5,819 nt of DNA from an uncultured Lachnospiraceae bacterium (GCA_902797565.1 CADBTO010000302.1:1-5819); one strand, 5' to 3'; positions 1 through 5,819 are shown, counted from the first letter of the stretch. The notes: generated from the letters alone by a model not told the origin. Program-made: numbers and translations.

Positions 1-454
1 AGCGGATGTGATCCTTGTTTCCGGGCTGGGCGGCGGCGTCCTGCAGGGCATCCTGGAACAGGGCAGGGAGGTGTTCGAACAGGCCCGTCTTTGTATCCTG
101 CAGCCCCAGACGGAGCTTGGAGCGGTTCGAAGCTGGCTTTTTGAACATAAATTTGATTTTCTGGATGAGCGGGCTGTTTTTGAAGACGGGAAATATTATT
201 TTATTATTCTGGCTGCCTTTCATTACCGGGAGCAGGCAGGCGGGGCACCGCTTTTGGATGTGGAACGGGAGTATGGACGGATTCTGCTGGAGAAAAAGGA
301 TCCGGTACTGAAAGATTATCTTCTGTTTCAAAAAAAGGTGCAGGCGGGGATCCTGGCGAAGCTTCCCGCCCCTCCTCAGGCGATGGAGCGGCGGCAGAAA
401 GTGCTGGAAGAGCAGGAGCGGATCCGGGCAGCACTGGAGATCTGGGGACTTTGA
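1..454 (+). CDS. trmK: tRNA (adenine(22)-N(1))-methyltransferase TrmK, 3' part (5' end outside window)
   Basis: This frame is open from the left edge (codon phase begins at base 2) and stops with TGA at 452-454, so about 150 residues are visible; the family is usually about 230-240 residues, so the N-terminal SAM-binding portion is missing. The GTG at base 8 is an internal valine, not a start. Visible family marks are the strand-turn ADVILVSGLGGG, the block LCILQP followed by VRSWLFEHKF, then DGKYYFIILA, and a charged helical C-terminal tail (about residues 105-148 counted from base 8) that matches the coiled-coil end of TrmK/YqfN. From family knowledge, TrmK uses S-adenosylmethionine to methylate N1 of adenine 22 in tRNA, in the cytoplasm. 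A nif3 homologue normally follows closely; here it starts about 4.4 kb downstream. Family assignment is by recognition of the C-terminal half only. Confidence 0.85.
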   Translation, partial: ADVILVSGLGGGVLQGILEQGREVFEQARLCILQPQTELGAVRSWLFEHKFDFLDERAVFEDGKYYFIILAAFHYREQAGGAPLLDVEREYGRILLEKKDPVLKDYLLFQKKVQAGILAKLPAPPQAMERRQKVLEEQERIRAALEIWGL

Positions 455-515
455 ACCGGCAGCATGCGTGTGGGCATACGGAACAAGTACGCGTATCAGT
501 ACGAGTAATGGAAAA

Positions 516-526
516 GTGAGGATTTT
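516..526 (+). promoter_or_regulatory. Ribosome binding site of the 1108-residue peptidase gene
   Basis: The sequence GTGAGG at 516-521 lies 5 nt before the ATG at 527. It is a partial, rather weak Shine-Dalgarno. The 72-bp gap after trmK (455-526) contains only a 4-bp stem hairpin (CGTA-TCAG-TACG, 492-503) and no convincing promoter, so the gene may be read through from trmK. Confidence 0.5.
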
Positions 527-3500
527 ATGGGAAAATTTGAGGAGTACCTGAAAAAAGAGAAGCAGCAGCAGAAAAATCAGTTCATTGCTGCTGAAAAAGT
601 GGTCCAGCTTCCACATGGGAATGCGGAAGTGGCGGGCCCTGAAATTCCGATGGATATGCAGGACATCAAGGAGAAGTTCGATATCCGTCTGATGGAGACC
701 AGCTTTGCCGAGCAGACGCAGTATTACTTCAAGGACAAGGATTACATGGATGCGAAGGTGGATCGCTACCGGAAGATGCAGGCGGATGAGGACGGCCGTG
801 TTGCGGAATTTGCTACCGCGCATGCGCACCGCTCTGCGCGGAAACGTAAAAAGAGGGCGGGAGAGGCCGCAGATGCCTTTGAGGCTGCAGCACGCCTGGA
901 AACGGTTGACGAAAGCCAGATGACGCCGGTTGAGGTATACCGCCACCGGGAGCAGATCATGCAGCTTCGGATGAAGGCAATGGAAAAGGCGGCGAAGGCA
1001 AAGGGGACGAGCAAGGAAAACGAGGCGTACCGCATCGGAAAAGGAAAGCTTTCCTGCCTGATGGTTCTGAAAAACCAGATCGAAGGTCTGAAAACAAACG
1101 AAAATGCGCGGGCTTTTGCAAAAATTGAACGGAACTTGAATAAAGAGATTGTGGCTGCGGTAAAGGATTTGCAATCGAAGATTCCGGCTTCCGGGAAGGT
1201 CTGGGCCGATTCACATGAGTTCCGGAAAAAGGCGGTTGTGGATGACAAGCTTGCGGAATGCCGCGAGAAAAACCCAGGGTTCACGAAGGACGATGTCAGC
1301 ATCTTTCTTCCGCTGGAGACGCTTTCGGCAGAATCAAACCGTAATGAATACCAGACCAGTTATGTGGCCGCGTTTCGGAAATACAACACCGCTGGGAATG
1401 CGGACCGGGATCAGTTTATCGCGCATCTGACCTATCCCGTCCTGCGGGATAAAAACGGGCTTCCCATCAACGAAGCGGAAAAGAAAAAGGATGAGTGGAA
1501 CAAACGCTGGCTGCTCCTTATGCCGCAGACGGAGGATGGAGTCAAACAGGCGCAGAAAGAGATGATCTGGGAGAAGTATGACTATATAGAAAAGATGAAT
1601 ATCCCAACGCCTGAGGAACTTCAGAGGAATGGTGTGTTGTATTATCTGAAGAATTCGCCCGCGCGGCTCTATGAGATGATCCACTTTGCGCAGTCCGAGA
1701 GCCGTTTCCGCGAAAAGGTGGAGGAGGCGGATATTTATCTGCGAAGCAATGTGGCACTGAAGCAGAAGCTTGCGGCGCTTAAGGCGTTCCAGACGCTCTT
1801 CGATGAGACCATAGCCACCGAACATATGATCAAAAAGGATCAGTTTGGCAATTACATGCCCATCGAAAACGCGCAGCATGGAAGGCTTTCAGCAGAACGA
1901 AAAGGCGAGCTGATGGAGGAATACGAGAACGCGTACAACCAGATCGCTGAAGCAAGGGAGCATCGGAAACAGGAAAAAGCGGGAATTGATGAGGCCACCC
2001 TGAAGGCCCGACAGGTTCCGACGTTCGAGGCGTCGAAGCAGAAGAATCCAAACCTTACTGAAGAGGGTTACCGGATGTTTGTGAATATGTTTCAGTGCAA
2101 CGAGATATTCAACCACCCGGCCTATATTGCTTCTATCAACCGGGTGAAAGCAAACAAGAATGCCAGTGTCTTTGCAAGCATCAATGAAACGCCGTCCCTC
2201 TCCCGCGCGTATAGTCCGATCCTGCGTACGGTCAAGTTTGACGAAAACTGGCTGCCCGCCACGAGTGAGGATGCGAAGAACCACGAATGGAACATGAAGT
2301 GGGTTTTGGCTATTGAAAAAAATGATACGGTGACGATCGAGGCGATGGTGGCAGAAGAGCTGCCCCATGTCCTTCCTTTCGAGATCCCGCTGCCGACCAT
2401 CGAAGAAGTCAACAATGGCTGGGCGGAGAAGCTGATGAAACGGCGGCCGCAGAAGTTTGCAGACTTTCTGCGCAAGGCACTGTCCATCTCCAATCTCTGT
2501 TCGATCAGTCCCTATGCCAGGCAGTTTCTGCAGGACCATCCGGTGTTGAATGCGCTTTCAAATATTGTGGCTCCTTTGTGCATGTATATCACAAACCAGA
2601 TATCCGACAAGTACGGCATTGACCCGCAGGTGGGAGGATCGTCTGGAAAAGTCCTGGAGCCGGTTGCGCAGGAACAGATGAAGCAGCCGGAACTCAAGCA
2701 GTTTTATCTGGATGAGTACCATCAGAAGCTTGCACTGCTCCAGCAGGAAATAGAAGCGCATCCGAATGAAGCCCTTGTGCAGCAGGTTGAGTTGACGGAG
2801 GAGGAAGCGTTCGATAAAGCCATTGATGATGGCGTTGAAGCTTCCGAACAGCGTGTCACAGAGTCATATGAGGCTGCAAAGCAGGAGATCCAGCAGACCG
2901 GCGGGAAGGTTATGAAAGAACGCAGGGTGGAGGTGAAGGAGCCGGGAAACAAGATCTATGCGGCAGACCGTCTTTTCAAAGAAGGCTTGCATGATCTGGA
3001 TGAAGAGAAACGGAAGCTGTTTGGTCCGAATGACCAGATTTCGCTTTCTGATGTCATACAGTCAGGCACGACAGATTGTTACCTGCTCTCAGCCCTGGCA
3101 GGATTGGTTGTGAAAAATCCGGATTATATCCGAAATACCCTGATCCGGGATGTCCAAGGGGATGACAAGAAAGCGGAAGTCCGCCTCTTTGATCCGCAGG
3201 GGAATATGCGCGTGATCGTTGTAGACAAAACGTCCTTCCATGCGGTCAGTGTGCGTGCGCTCTGGGTACAGCTTGTGGAAAAGGCGGCGCGTGTGATGCT
3301 TGGACCAATCATGGAAGGGATGCGCGGCGCGATGTACCGGCATGATGTGGAAGACTGGTCGGATCCGCTGCAAACGGTTGGGGACAGGGGGCTGGAACGT
3401 GATGGCCTGAGTGAAGGTTCATCGGGCCTTGCATCCATGCTTTTGTTCGGAAGGAACGGGATGAGTCTATGCACCAGGGACAAGGGCAATCGGGACCTTT

Positions 3501-3853
3501 ATGATGGGGAGGGGAATTGTAAAGTGCTGCTCGAAGAGCAGGGCGACAAGGCCATCGGGAAGATCCTTGCATACGCTGAGGAAGGAAAAATTGTTACGGC
3601 TTCATCCTGCAGACATGGGAATTCCTTCCTCTATAATTCTGGAGAGGATGCGGTGAAGTTCCCGGCAGAACTGAGCCAGATGAACGAGGGCCATGTGTTC
3701 CTTGTCCTTGGCGAAGGGGAGCTGAAAGACGGCCAGCGCACGGTTCGTGTCCGAGACCCCTATGGCGGCGAAAACAACGGTGTCATGGACATCACATTCG
3801 GATATTTTAAGACCTGCTTTGCAGACCTTTACATCTGCAGCCCGAATGATTAA
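527..3853 (+). CDS. Large multidomain protein with C-terminal calpain-like (C2 family) cysteine peptidase domain
   Basis: This gene encodes 1108 residues with no signal peptide or membrane segment, so it is probably cytosolic or exported by a leaderless route. Residues 1-235 are highly charged and mostly helical, with a basic cluster at 102-110. Residues about 244-425 and 502-685 are two diverged copies of one domain sharing KNP-x-(F/L)-T, Y-x(1,2)-(V/I)-L-R, EWN-x-(K/R)-W-(L/V)-L and PT-x-EE. Residues about 715-800 form a polar helical linker. Residues about 815-1105 read as a calpain-like core: Q845 lies six residues before C851 in QSGTTDCYLLSAL, the same spacing as the calpain oxyanion Gln and nucleophile. 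LWVQLVEKA at 912-920 resembles the calpain W-x-x-LLEKA block, H1056 sits in GHVFLVLG, and D1077 in VRVRDPYGG stands where calpains have Asn in RNPWG. A cysteine peptidase is the best functional guess; the substrate is unknown. The gene lies 14 bp before a GNAT gene and is probably cotranscribed with it. Confidence 0.8.
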   Translation: MGKFEEYLKKEKQQQKNQFIAAEKVVQLPHGNAEVAGPEIPMDMQDIKEKFDIRLMETSFAEQTQYYFKDKDYMDAKVDRYRKMQADEDGRVAEFATAHAHRSARKRKKRAGEAADAFEAAARLETVDESQMTPVEVYRHREQIMQLRMKAMEKAAKAKGTSKENEAYRIGKGKLSCLMVLKNQIEGLKTNENARAFAKIERNLNKEIVAAVKDLQSKIPASGKVWADSHEFRKKAVVDDKLAECREKNPGFTKDDVSIFLPLETLSAESNRNEYQTSYVAAFRKYNTAGNADRDQFIAHLTYPVLRDKNGLPINEAEKKKDEWNKRWLLLMPQTEDGVKQAQKEMIWEKYDYIEKMNIPTPEELQRNGVLYYLKNSPARLYEMIHFAQSESRFREKVEEADIYLRSNVALKQKLAALKAFQTLFDETIATEHMIKKDQFGNYMPIENAQHGRLSAERKGELMEEYENAYNQIAEAREHRKQEKAGIDEATLKARQVPTFEASKQKNPNLTEEGYRMFVNMFQCNEIFNHPAYIASINRVKANKNASVFASINETPSLSRAYSPILRTVKFDENWLPATSEDAKNHEWNMKWVLAIEKNDTVTIEAMVAEELPHVLPFEIPLPTIEEVNNGWAEKLMKRRPQKFADFLRKALSISNLCSISPYARQFLQDHPVLNALSNIVAPLCMYITNQISDKYGIDPQVGGSSGKVLEPVAQEQMKQPELKQFYLDEYHQKLALLQQEIEAHPNEALVQQVELTEEEAFDKAIDDGVEASEQRVTESYEAAKQEIQQTGGKVMKERRVEVKEPGNKIYAADRLFKEGLHDLDEEKRKLFGPNDQISLSDVIQSGTTDCYLLSALAGLVVKNPDYIRNTLIRDVQGDDKKAEVRLFDPQGNMRVIVVDKTSFHAVSVRALWVQLVEKAARVMLGPIMEGMRGAMYRHDVEDWSDPLQTVGDRGLERDGLSEGSSGLASMLLFGRNGMSLCTRDKGNRDLYDGEGNCKVLLEEQGDKAIGKILAYAEEGKIVTASSCRHGNSFLYNSGEDAVKFPAELSQMNEGHVFLVLGEGELKDGQRTVRVRDPYGGENNGVMDITFGYFKTCFADLYICSPND
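1256..1801 (+). repeat. Internal protein domain repeat, copy 1 (residues about 244-425)
   Basis: The encoded segment contains KNPGFT (248-253), YPVLR (303-307), NGLP (310-313), EWNKRWLL (323-330), IPTPEEL (359-365) and SPARLYEMIHFA (377-388). These recur in the same order about 258-264 residues later in copy 2. The similarity is at protein level only, which suggests an old duplication. I do not recognise the domain; it looks helical with conserved tryptophans. Confidence 0.65.
2030..2581 (+). repeat. Internal protein domain repeat, copy 2 (residues about 502-685)
   Basis: This segment matches copy 1 at KNPNLT (506-511), YSPILR (562-567), NWLP (574-577), EWNMKWVL (587-594), LPTIEEV (622-628) and RPQKFADFLRKAL (640-652). 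The offset to copy 1 is nearly constant (258 to 264 residues), which supports a true tandem duplication and not composition bias. A helical spacer of about 75 residues separates the copies. Confidence 0.65.
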
Positions 3854-3857
3854 ATGG

Positions 3858-3867
3858 TAAGGGGATC
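3858..3867 (+). promoter_or_regulatory. Ribosome binding site deciding the start of the GNAT gene
   Basis: TAAGGGG at 3858-3864 is the only Shine-Dalgarno in the 14-bp gap. It is only 3 nt from the ATG at 3868 but 12 nt from the in-frame ATG at 3877 (Met4). Either could be used; the product differs by three residues. Confidence 0.5.
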
Positions 3868-4707
3868 ATGGCGAGGATGAATTATATTATAATCAATCAG
3901 GAGAATCAGGAAGATTTCCAGAGCGTGCTGCCGGAGGATTTTACAACCGGGAAGATGCGGGTGACGCTTGGGGCATATGATGAGGAAGGGTATGTCTGCG
4001 GTGCCGTGTCCTTCCGGCTTGCGGGCTGGCAGTACCATCTGGACTGGCTTTTTGTGGAGCCTGCTTCCCGCAGGAGGGGCATTGCATCAGGTCTTTTGGA
4101 CGAGATCTATGCCTTCATCCGCAGTCTTACCCCATACCCCTTGCTGGCGCATTTTGAGGCATCGGAGGAGGAAGATGCGCTGCATGGCTTCTTCCTTTCG
4201 TTGGGGAAGAGGCCGCTTCTCTGCAGCATGGCCTATTCCCATGAACGTTATTATATTTCACATGATGCGCTTGCTTCTTCTCCGGTGCTCTTGAAGCAGA
4301 TTGGTGCCGGAGGCGGGCAGAAGTACTTCTTTGAAGAACCGGAGCGGTCCAGGCGGAAAATCCTATCGAAAATCGAGGAGCATTATGTGGTGGAGGATCT
4401 GGAAGCCTGGGAGGCGTCCTGCGTACCGGAGCTTTGCCGCGTCAGTTATGCAAAGGAGGGCGGGGATATTGCCTGCCTGATCTTCGTGCAGCGGCAGATG
4501 GATGAGAAGCTGGAGCTCTCCTTCCTCTACAGCCAGAATCCCAGGCGGCTGATGGGGCTGCTTTCGGATGTTTCGGCAGAGGCGTTGAAGCTGTTTCCGA
4601 AGGCGCAGCTGGTATTTGATGCGATTAACGAAGGCTCGCGGCAGCTGGCGGAAAAGATCTTCCCGGGCGCGGCTTCTGTCCATATCTATGAGGCGGAGAT
4701 CATTTGA
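3868..4707 (+). CDS. GNAT family N-acetyltransferase, apparent tandem GNAT with degenerate second half
   Basis: The predicted protein is 279 residues and soluble. The first half (about 1-130) has the GNAT order: strand VCGAVSFRL at 43-51, then LDWLFVEP at 58-65 leading into RRRGIASGLL at 68-77, which fits the acetyl-CoA pyrophosphate loop (R/Q)-x-x-G-x-(G/A). The second half (about 160-279) again looks like GNAT strands and helices (CLIFVQRQ, LELSFLYSQ, QLVFDAINEG) but has no R-x-x-G-x-G loop, so it probably does not bind acetyl-CoA and may hold substrate or form a dimer-like platform. GNAT enzymes move an acetyl group from acetyl-CoA to an amine; the substrate here cannot be read from sequence. 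The gene begins 14 bp after the peptidase gene, suggesting shared transcription. Start at 3868 or 3877 is uncertain. Family call for the first half is firm; the second half is inferred. Confidence 0.8.
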   Translation: MARMNYIIINQENQEDFQSVLPEDFTTGKMRVTLGAYDEEGYVCGAVSFRLAGWQYHLDWLFVEPASRRRGIASGLLDEIYAFIRSLTPYPLLAHFEASEEEDALHGFFLSLGKRPLLCSMAYSHERYYISHDALASSPVLLKQIGAGGGQKYFFEEPERSRRKILSKIEEHYVVEDLEAWEASCVPELCRVSYAKEGGDIACLIFVQRQMDEKLELSFLYSQNPRRLMGLLSDVSAEALKLFPKAQLVFDAINEGSRQLAEKIFPGAASVHIYEAEII

Positions 4708-4761
4708 CGCGCGCACACAAAGGAGTTAGCTCTTAATGATGAAACTCCGACTGTGCGCGTG
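4708..4761 (+). promoter_or_regulatory. Long hairpin enclosing a Shine-Dalgarno and mini-ORF start
   Basis: Bases 4708-4717 pair with 4752-4761 (10 bp including one G-U). After a small internal loop, GGAGTT at 4722-4727 pairs with AACTCC at 4743-4748, leaving a 15-nt loop at 4728-4742. The first Shine-Dalgarno is therefore buried in the stem, and the ATG at 4736 lies in the loop. There is no T-tract directly after it, so it is not a standard terminator. Confidence 0.6.
4709..4727 (+). repeat. 19-bp direct repeat, copy R1
   Basis: GCGCGCACACAAAGGAGTT is identical to the copy at 4874-4892, 165 bp downstream. After R1 the sequence reads agct then cttaat, whereas after R2 cttaat follows at once, so the match extends past a 4-base indel. 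The repeat contains the Shine-Dalgarno AAAGGAG. Confidence 0.9.
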
Positions 4762-4762
4762 A
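4736..4762 (+). CDS. Possible 8-codon leader mini-ORF (MMKLRLCA)
   Basis: ATG at 4736 lies 10 nt after AAAGGAG of R1 and opens a frame MMKLRLCA ending at TGA 4760-4762. It has a good Shine-Dalgarno and spans the complementary arm that could pair with R1 or R2, so a translating ribosome would melt that structure. This resembles a leader peptide, but eight codons cannot prove coding, and the start signal may simply be a copy of the nif3 start region. Confidence 0.25.
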   Translation: MMKLRLCA

Positions 4763-4822
4763 ACGTCGGACGGAGAGAGGTTCGGAGCGAAGCGACGAAA
4801 CCTCACGGAGTCGCAGAGGCGA

Positions 4823-4850
4823 TTTTTTGAGCAGCGTCAGCTGCGAAAAA
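4823..4850 (+). promoter_or_regulatory. Symmetric hairpin with T-tract before and A-tract after
   Basis: GCAGC (4831-4835), loop GTCA, GCTGC (4840-4844) form a perfect stem. It is flanked by GA on both sides, which would stack as tandem G-A pairs, and then by Ts at 4825-4828 pairing with As at 4847-4850. The T-tract precedes the hairpin on the + strand, so it is not a classical + strand terminator. Its role is unknown. Confidence 0.4.
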
Positions 4851-4873
4851 GAAGCGCGCATCCGGAAAGTAAA

Positions 4874-4892
4874 GCGCGCACACAAAGGAGTT
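4874..4892 (+). repeat. 19-bp direct repeat, copy R2, carrying the nif3 ribosome binding site
   Basis: This copy is identical to R1 at 4709-4727. AAAGGAG at 4884-4890 is a strong Shine-Dalgarno 9 nt before the nif3 ATG at 4900, which fixes that start. Its CGCGCACA and GGAGTT segments are complementary to 4752-4759 and 4743-4748, the same bases that pair with R1 in the local hairpin. Confidence 0.9.
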
Positions 4893-4899
4893 CTTAATC

Positions 4900-5688
4900 A
4901 TGAAAAAAATAGCTGAGATTTTTGAACTGGTCGGGCGGAAATGCCCGCTTTCCGCGGCGATGGATTGGGACAATCCCGGACTTCTGGTCGGTGATCCCGG
5001 CTGGGAGACGGACAGGGTGCATATCGCGCTGGATGCGGATGACCTTGCCGTGGAGCATGCGATCCAGAATCAGGCGGGGCTTTTGCTGACGCACCATCCT
5101 TTGATTTTTGGGAAAATCCGGCGCGTCTGCGCGGATGATTTTCTGGGAAGACGGATTATCCGGTTGATCGAAAAACACGTTGCGGTTATCTCCATGCATA
5201 CGAACTTTGATGTCTATGGCATGGCAGAGGCGGCGGCAGAGCGGATGGGGCTTTCCGTGATTGGGCCATTGGAAGAGACCGAAGAGCGTGCGGGGGAAGC
5301 GCAGGGGATCGGGCGGGTTGGCCTGCTGCAGCATTCCCAGCCCCTGCAGGAGCTTGCCCGGAAGGTGAAAGAGGATTTTGGGATTTCTTCTGTCCGGTTT
5401 TTTGGAGACGGGGAAACGATTATCCAAAAGGTGGCGCTTTGCCCCGGATCCGGAAGGAGCATGATCTCTCTGGCACTGGAAAAAGGCGCGCAGGCGCTTA
5501 TCACCGGAGATATTGACCACCACAGCGGCATTGACGCCGTGGCACAGGGGCTTTGCGTGGTGGATGCCGGGCATTATGGAATCGAACATATTTTCATGGA
5601 TGTGATGCAGGATTATCTGGAAACAGCGGCGGAAGGGGAGATTTCTGTTACTGTGGATCCATTCCGGGAACCGTTTGTGACGGTCTGA
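4900..5688 (+). CDS. Nif3-like dinuclear metal center protein (YqfO/YbgI family)
   Basis: The 262-residue protein carries the family hallmarks in order: DWDNPGLLVGD at 22-32, THHP at 64-67, HTNFD at 100-104, GDIDHH at 203-208 and DAGHYGIE at 222-229. Expected metal ligands H65, H66, D104, H225 and E229 are all present, so the two-metal site looks intact. Family members form toroidal hexamers in the cytoplasm; the biochemical role is not settled, with GTP cyclohydrolase I type 2-like and metal-dependent hydrolase activities suggested. The length matches the short form and lacks the central insert domain seen in the longer (about 370-residue) B. subtilis YqfO. The ATG is set by AAAGGAG 9 nt upstream. 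In many Firmicutes this gene directly follows trmK; here two extra genes intervene. It is probably regulated, if at all, through the structured leader before it. Confidence 0.92.
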   Translation: MKKIAEIFELVGRKCPLSAAMDWDNPGLLVGDPGWETDRVHIALDADDLAVEHAIQNQAGLLLTHHPLIFGKIRRVCADDFLGRRIIRLIEKHVAVISMHTNFDVYGMAEAAAERMGLSVIGPLEETEERAGEAQGIGRVGLLQHSQPLQELARKVKEDFGISSVRFFGDGETIIQKVALCPGSGRSMISLALEKGAQALITGDIDHHSGIDAVAQGLCVVDAGHYGIEHIFMDVMQDYLETAAEGEISVTVDPFREPFVTV

Positions 5689-5720
5689 GCGAAGGGATGG
5701 CTTTCGGGGAAGGCGGCATG

Positions 5721-5753
5721 CGGGCGGGTAGGGGGCAGCATCCCTCCTGCCCG
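5721..5753 (+). terminator. GC-rich hairpin after nif3, possible 3' end without T-tract
   Basis: CGGGC (5721-5725) pairs with GCCCG (5749-5753). The stem continues inward with GGG/CCT and AGGGG/TCCCT around one bulged T, giving about 13 bp and a 6-nt loop. It lies 32 bp after the nif3 stop. An A-tract, not a T-tract, follows, so it is not a canonical intrinsic terminator; it may still cap the nif3 message. Confidence 0.4.
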
Positions 5754-5795
5754 ATAAAAAAACAGGTTGTAATTTGCGATGAGGAGTGCTATACT
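5754..5795 (+). promoter_or_regulatory. Strong sigma-A type promoter with extended -10, reading out of the window
   Basis: TTGTAA (5767-5772) and TATACT (5790-5795) are separated by exactly 17 bp. TG at 5787-5788, one base before the -10, makes an extended -10. The run of As at 5756-5762 just upstream of the -35 resembles an UP element. Transcription should start near 5802 and drive a gene beyond 5819. Confidence 0.75.
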
Positions 5796-5819
5796 GGTTT
5801 TGGAAGCGTGCTGTTCCAG

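Larger units (their letters stand above)
4708..4899 (+). promoter_or_regulatory. Structured intergenic element between the GNAT gene and nif3
   Basis: This 192-bp stretch carries no long gene. It begins and ends with the same 19-bp sequence containing AAAGGAG, and holds a long hairpin at its left end, a hairpin at 4777-4804 (GAGGTT/AACCTC), a hairpin at 4823-4850, and a GCGCGC pair at 4854-4859 and 4874-4879 that could also close a stem. The pentamer CGGAG occurs at 4771, 4783 and 4806, each complementary to CTCCG at 4745-4749. No promoter is evident. It could be an RNA leader controlling nif3 or a dispersed intergenic repeat that happens to supply nif3's ribosome binding site. Confidence 0.5.

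Noticed and set aside
451..480. Promoter for the peptidase gene (TTGAAC with a -10 near 474-480)
   Set aside because: The -10 candidate matches only about three of six consensus positions, so it is no better than chance.
455..526. Matching copy of the 19-bp repeat at the left edge of the peptidase-GNAT insert, which would mark a mobile element
   Set aside because: No such copy exists there; the direct repeats bound only the 4708-4899 element.
1334..1879. Open frame of 181 codons on the minus strand inside the peptidase gene
   Set aside because: It lies wholly opposite a gene with clear domain structure, has no recognisable protein features, and similar long antisense frames occur along the whole gene because of its codon bias.
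1889..2539. Open frame of 216 codons on the minus strand
   Set aside because: It is a shadow of the second internal repeat of the peptidase protein, with no family resemblance.
4759..4830. 23-codon frame from GTG overlapping the mini-ORF stop
   Set aside because: There is no Shine-Dalgarno, the start is GTG, and the stretch is better explained as structured RNA.
4894..5589. Open frame of 231 codons on the minus strand
   Set aside because: It mirrors the nif3 coding frame, whose metal-binding motifs are unambiguous.
5721..5753. Canonical rho-independent terminator for nif3
   Set aside because: The stem is strong but is followed by As, not Ts; kept only as a low-confidence 3' end hairpin.

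Overview
The window looks like a chromosomal segment of a moderately GC-rich Gram-positive Clostridia, most likely a Lachnospiraceae-type gut anaerobe. This rests on the trmK and nif3 homologues lying close together as in Firmicutes, the purine-rich Shine-Dalgarno sequences, and a sigma-A style promoter with an extended -10. The genus cannot be fixed from sequence alone. All genes are on the + strand.

Layout: (1) bases 1-454 are the 3' part of trmK, a tRNA adenine-N1 methyltransferase whose start lies upstream of the window. (2) 527-3853 encodes a 1108-residue soluble protein: a charged helical N-terminus, two diverged copies of a ~185-residue domain, a helical linker, and a C-terminal calpain-like cysteine peptidase domain with a visible Gln/Cys/His/Asp set. 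(3) 14 bp later, 3868-4707 encodes a 279-residue GNAT-type acetyltransferase with one good acetyl-CoA motif and a second, apparently degenerate GNAT-like half. (4) 4708-4899 is a structured non-coding stretch. It starts and ends with the same 19-bp sequence, which contains a Shine-Dalgarno. One complementary arm in between could pair with either copy, and the stretch also holds an 8-codon mini-ORF. (5) 4900-5688 is a Nif3/YqfO-family dinuclear-metal protein. (6) 5689-5819 holds a GC-rich hairpin and a strong outward promoter for a gene beyond the window.

In Bacillus subtilis and many Firmicutes trmK (yqfN) and the nif3 homologue (yqfO) are neighbours. Here a peptidase-acetyltransferase pair of about 4.25 kb, plus the structured element, sits between two housekeeping genes. 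The pair appears to be a two-gene transcription unit, and its function is unknown. The most unusual content is the peptidase with its duplicated helical domain, its tight pairing with a tandem GNAT protein, and the possible RNA switch in front of nif3.
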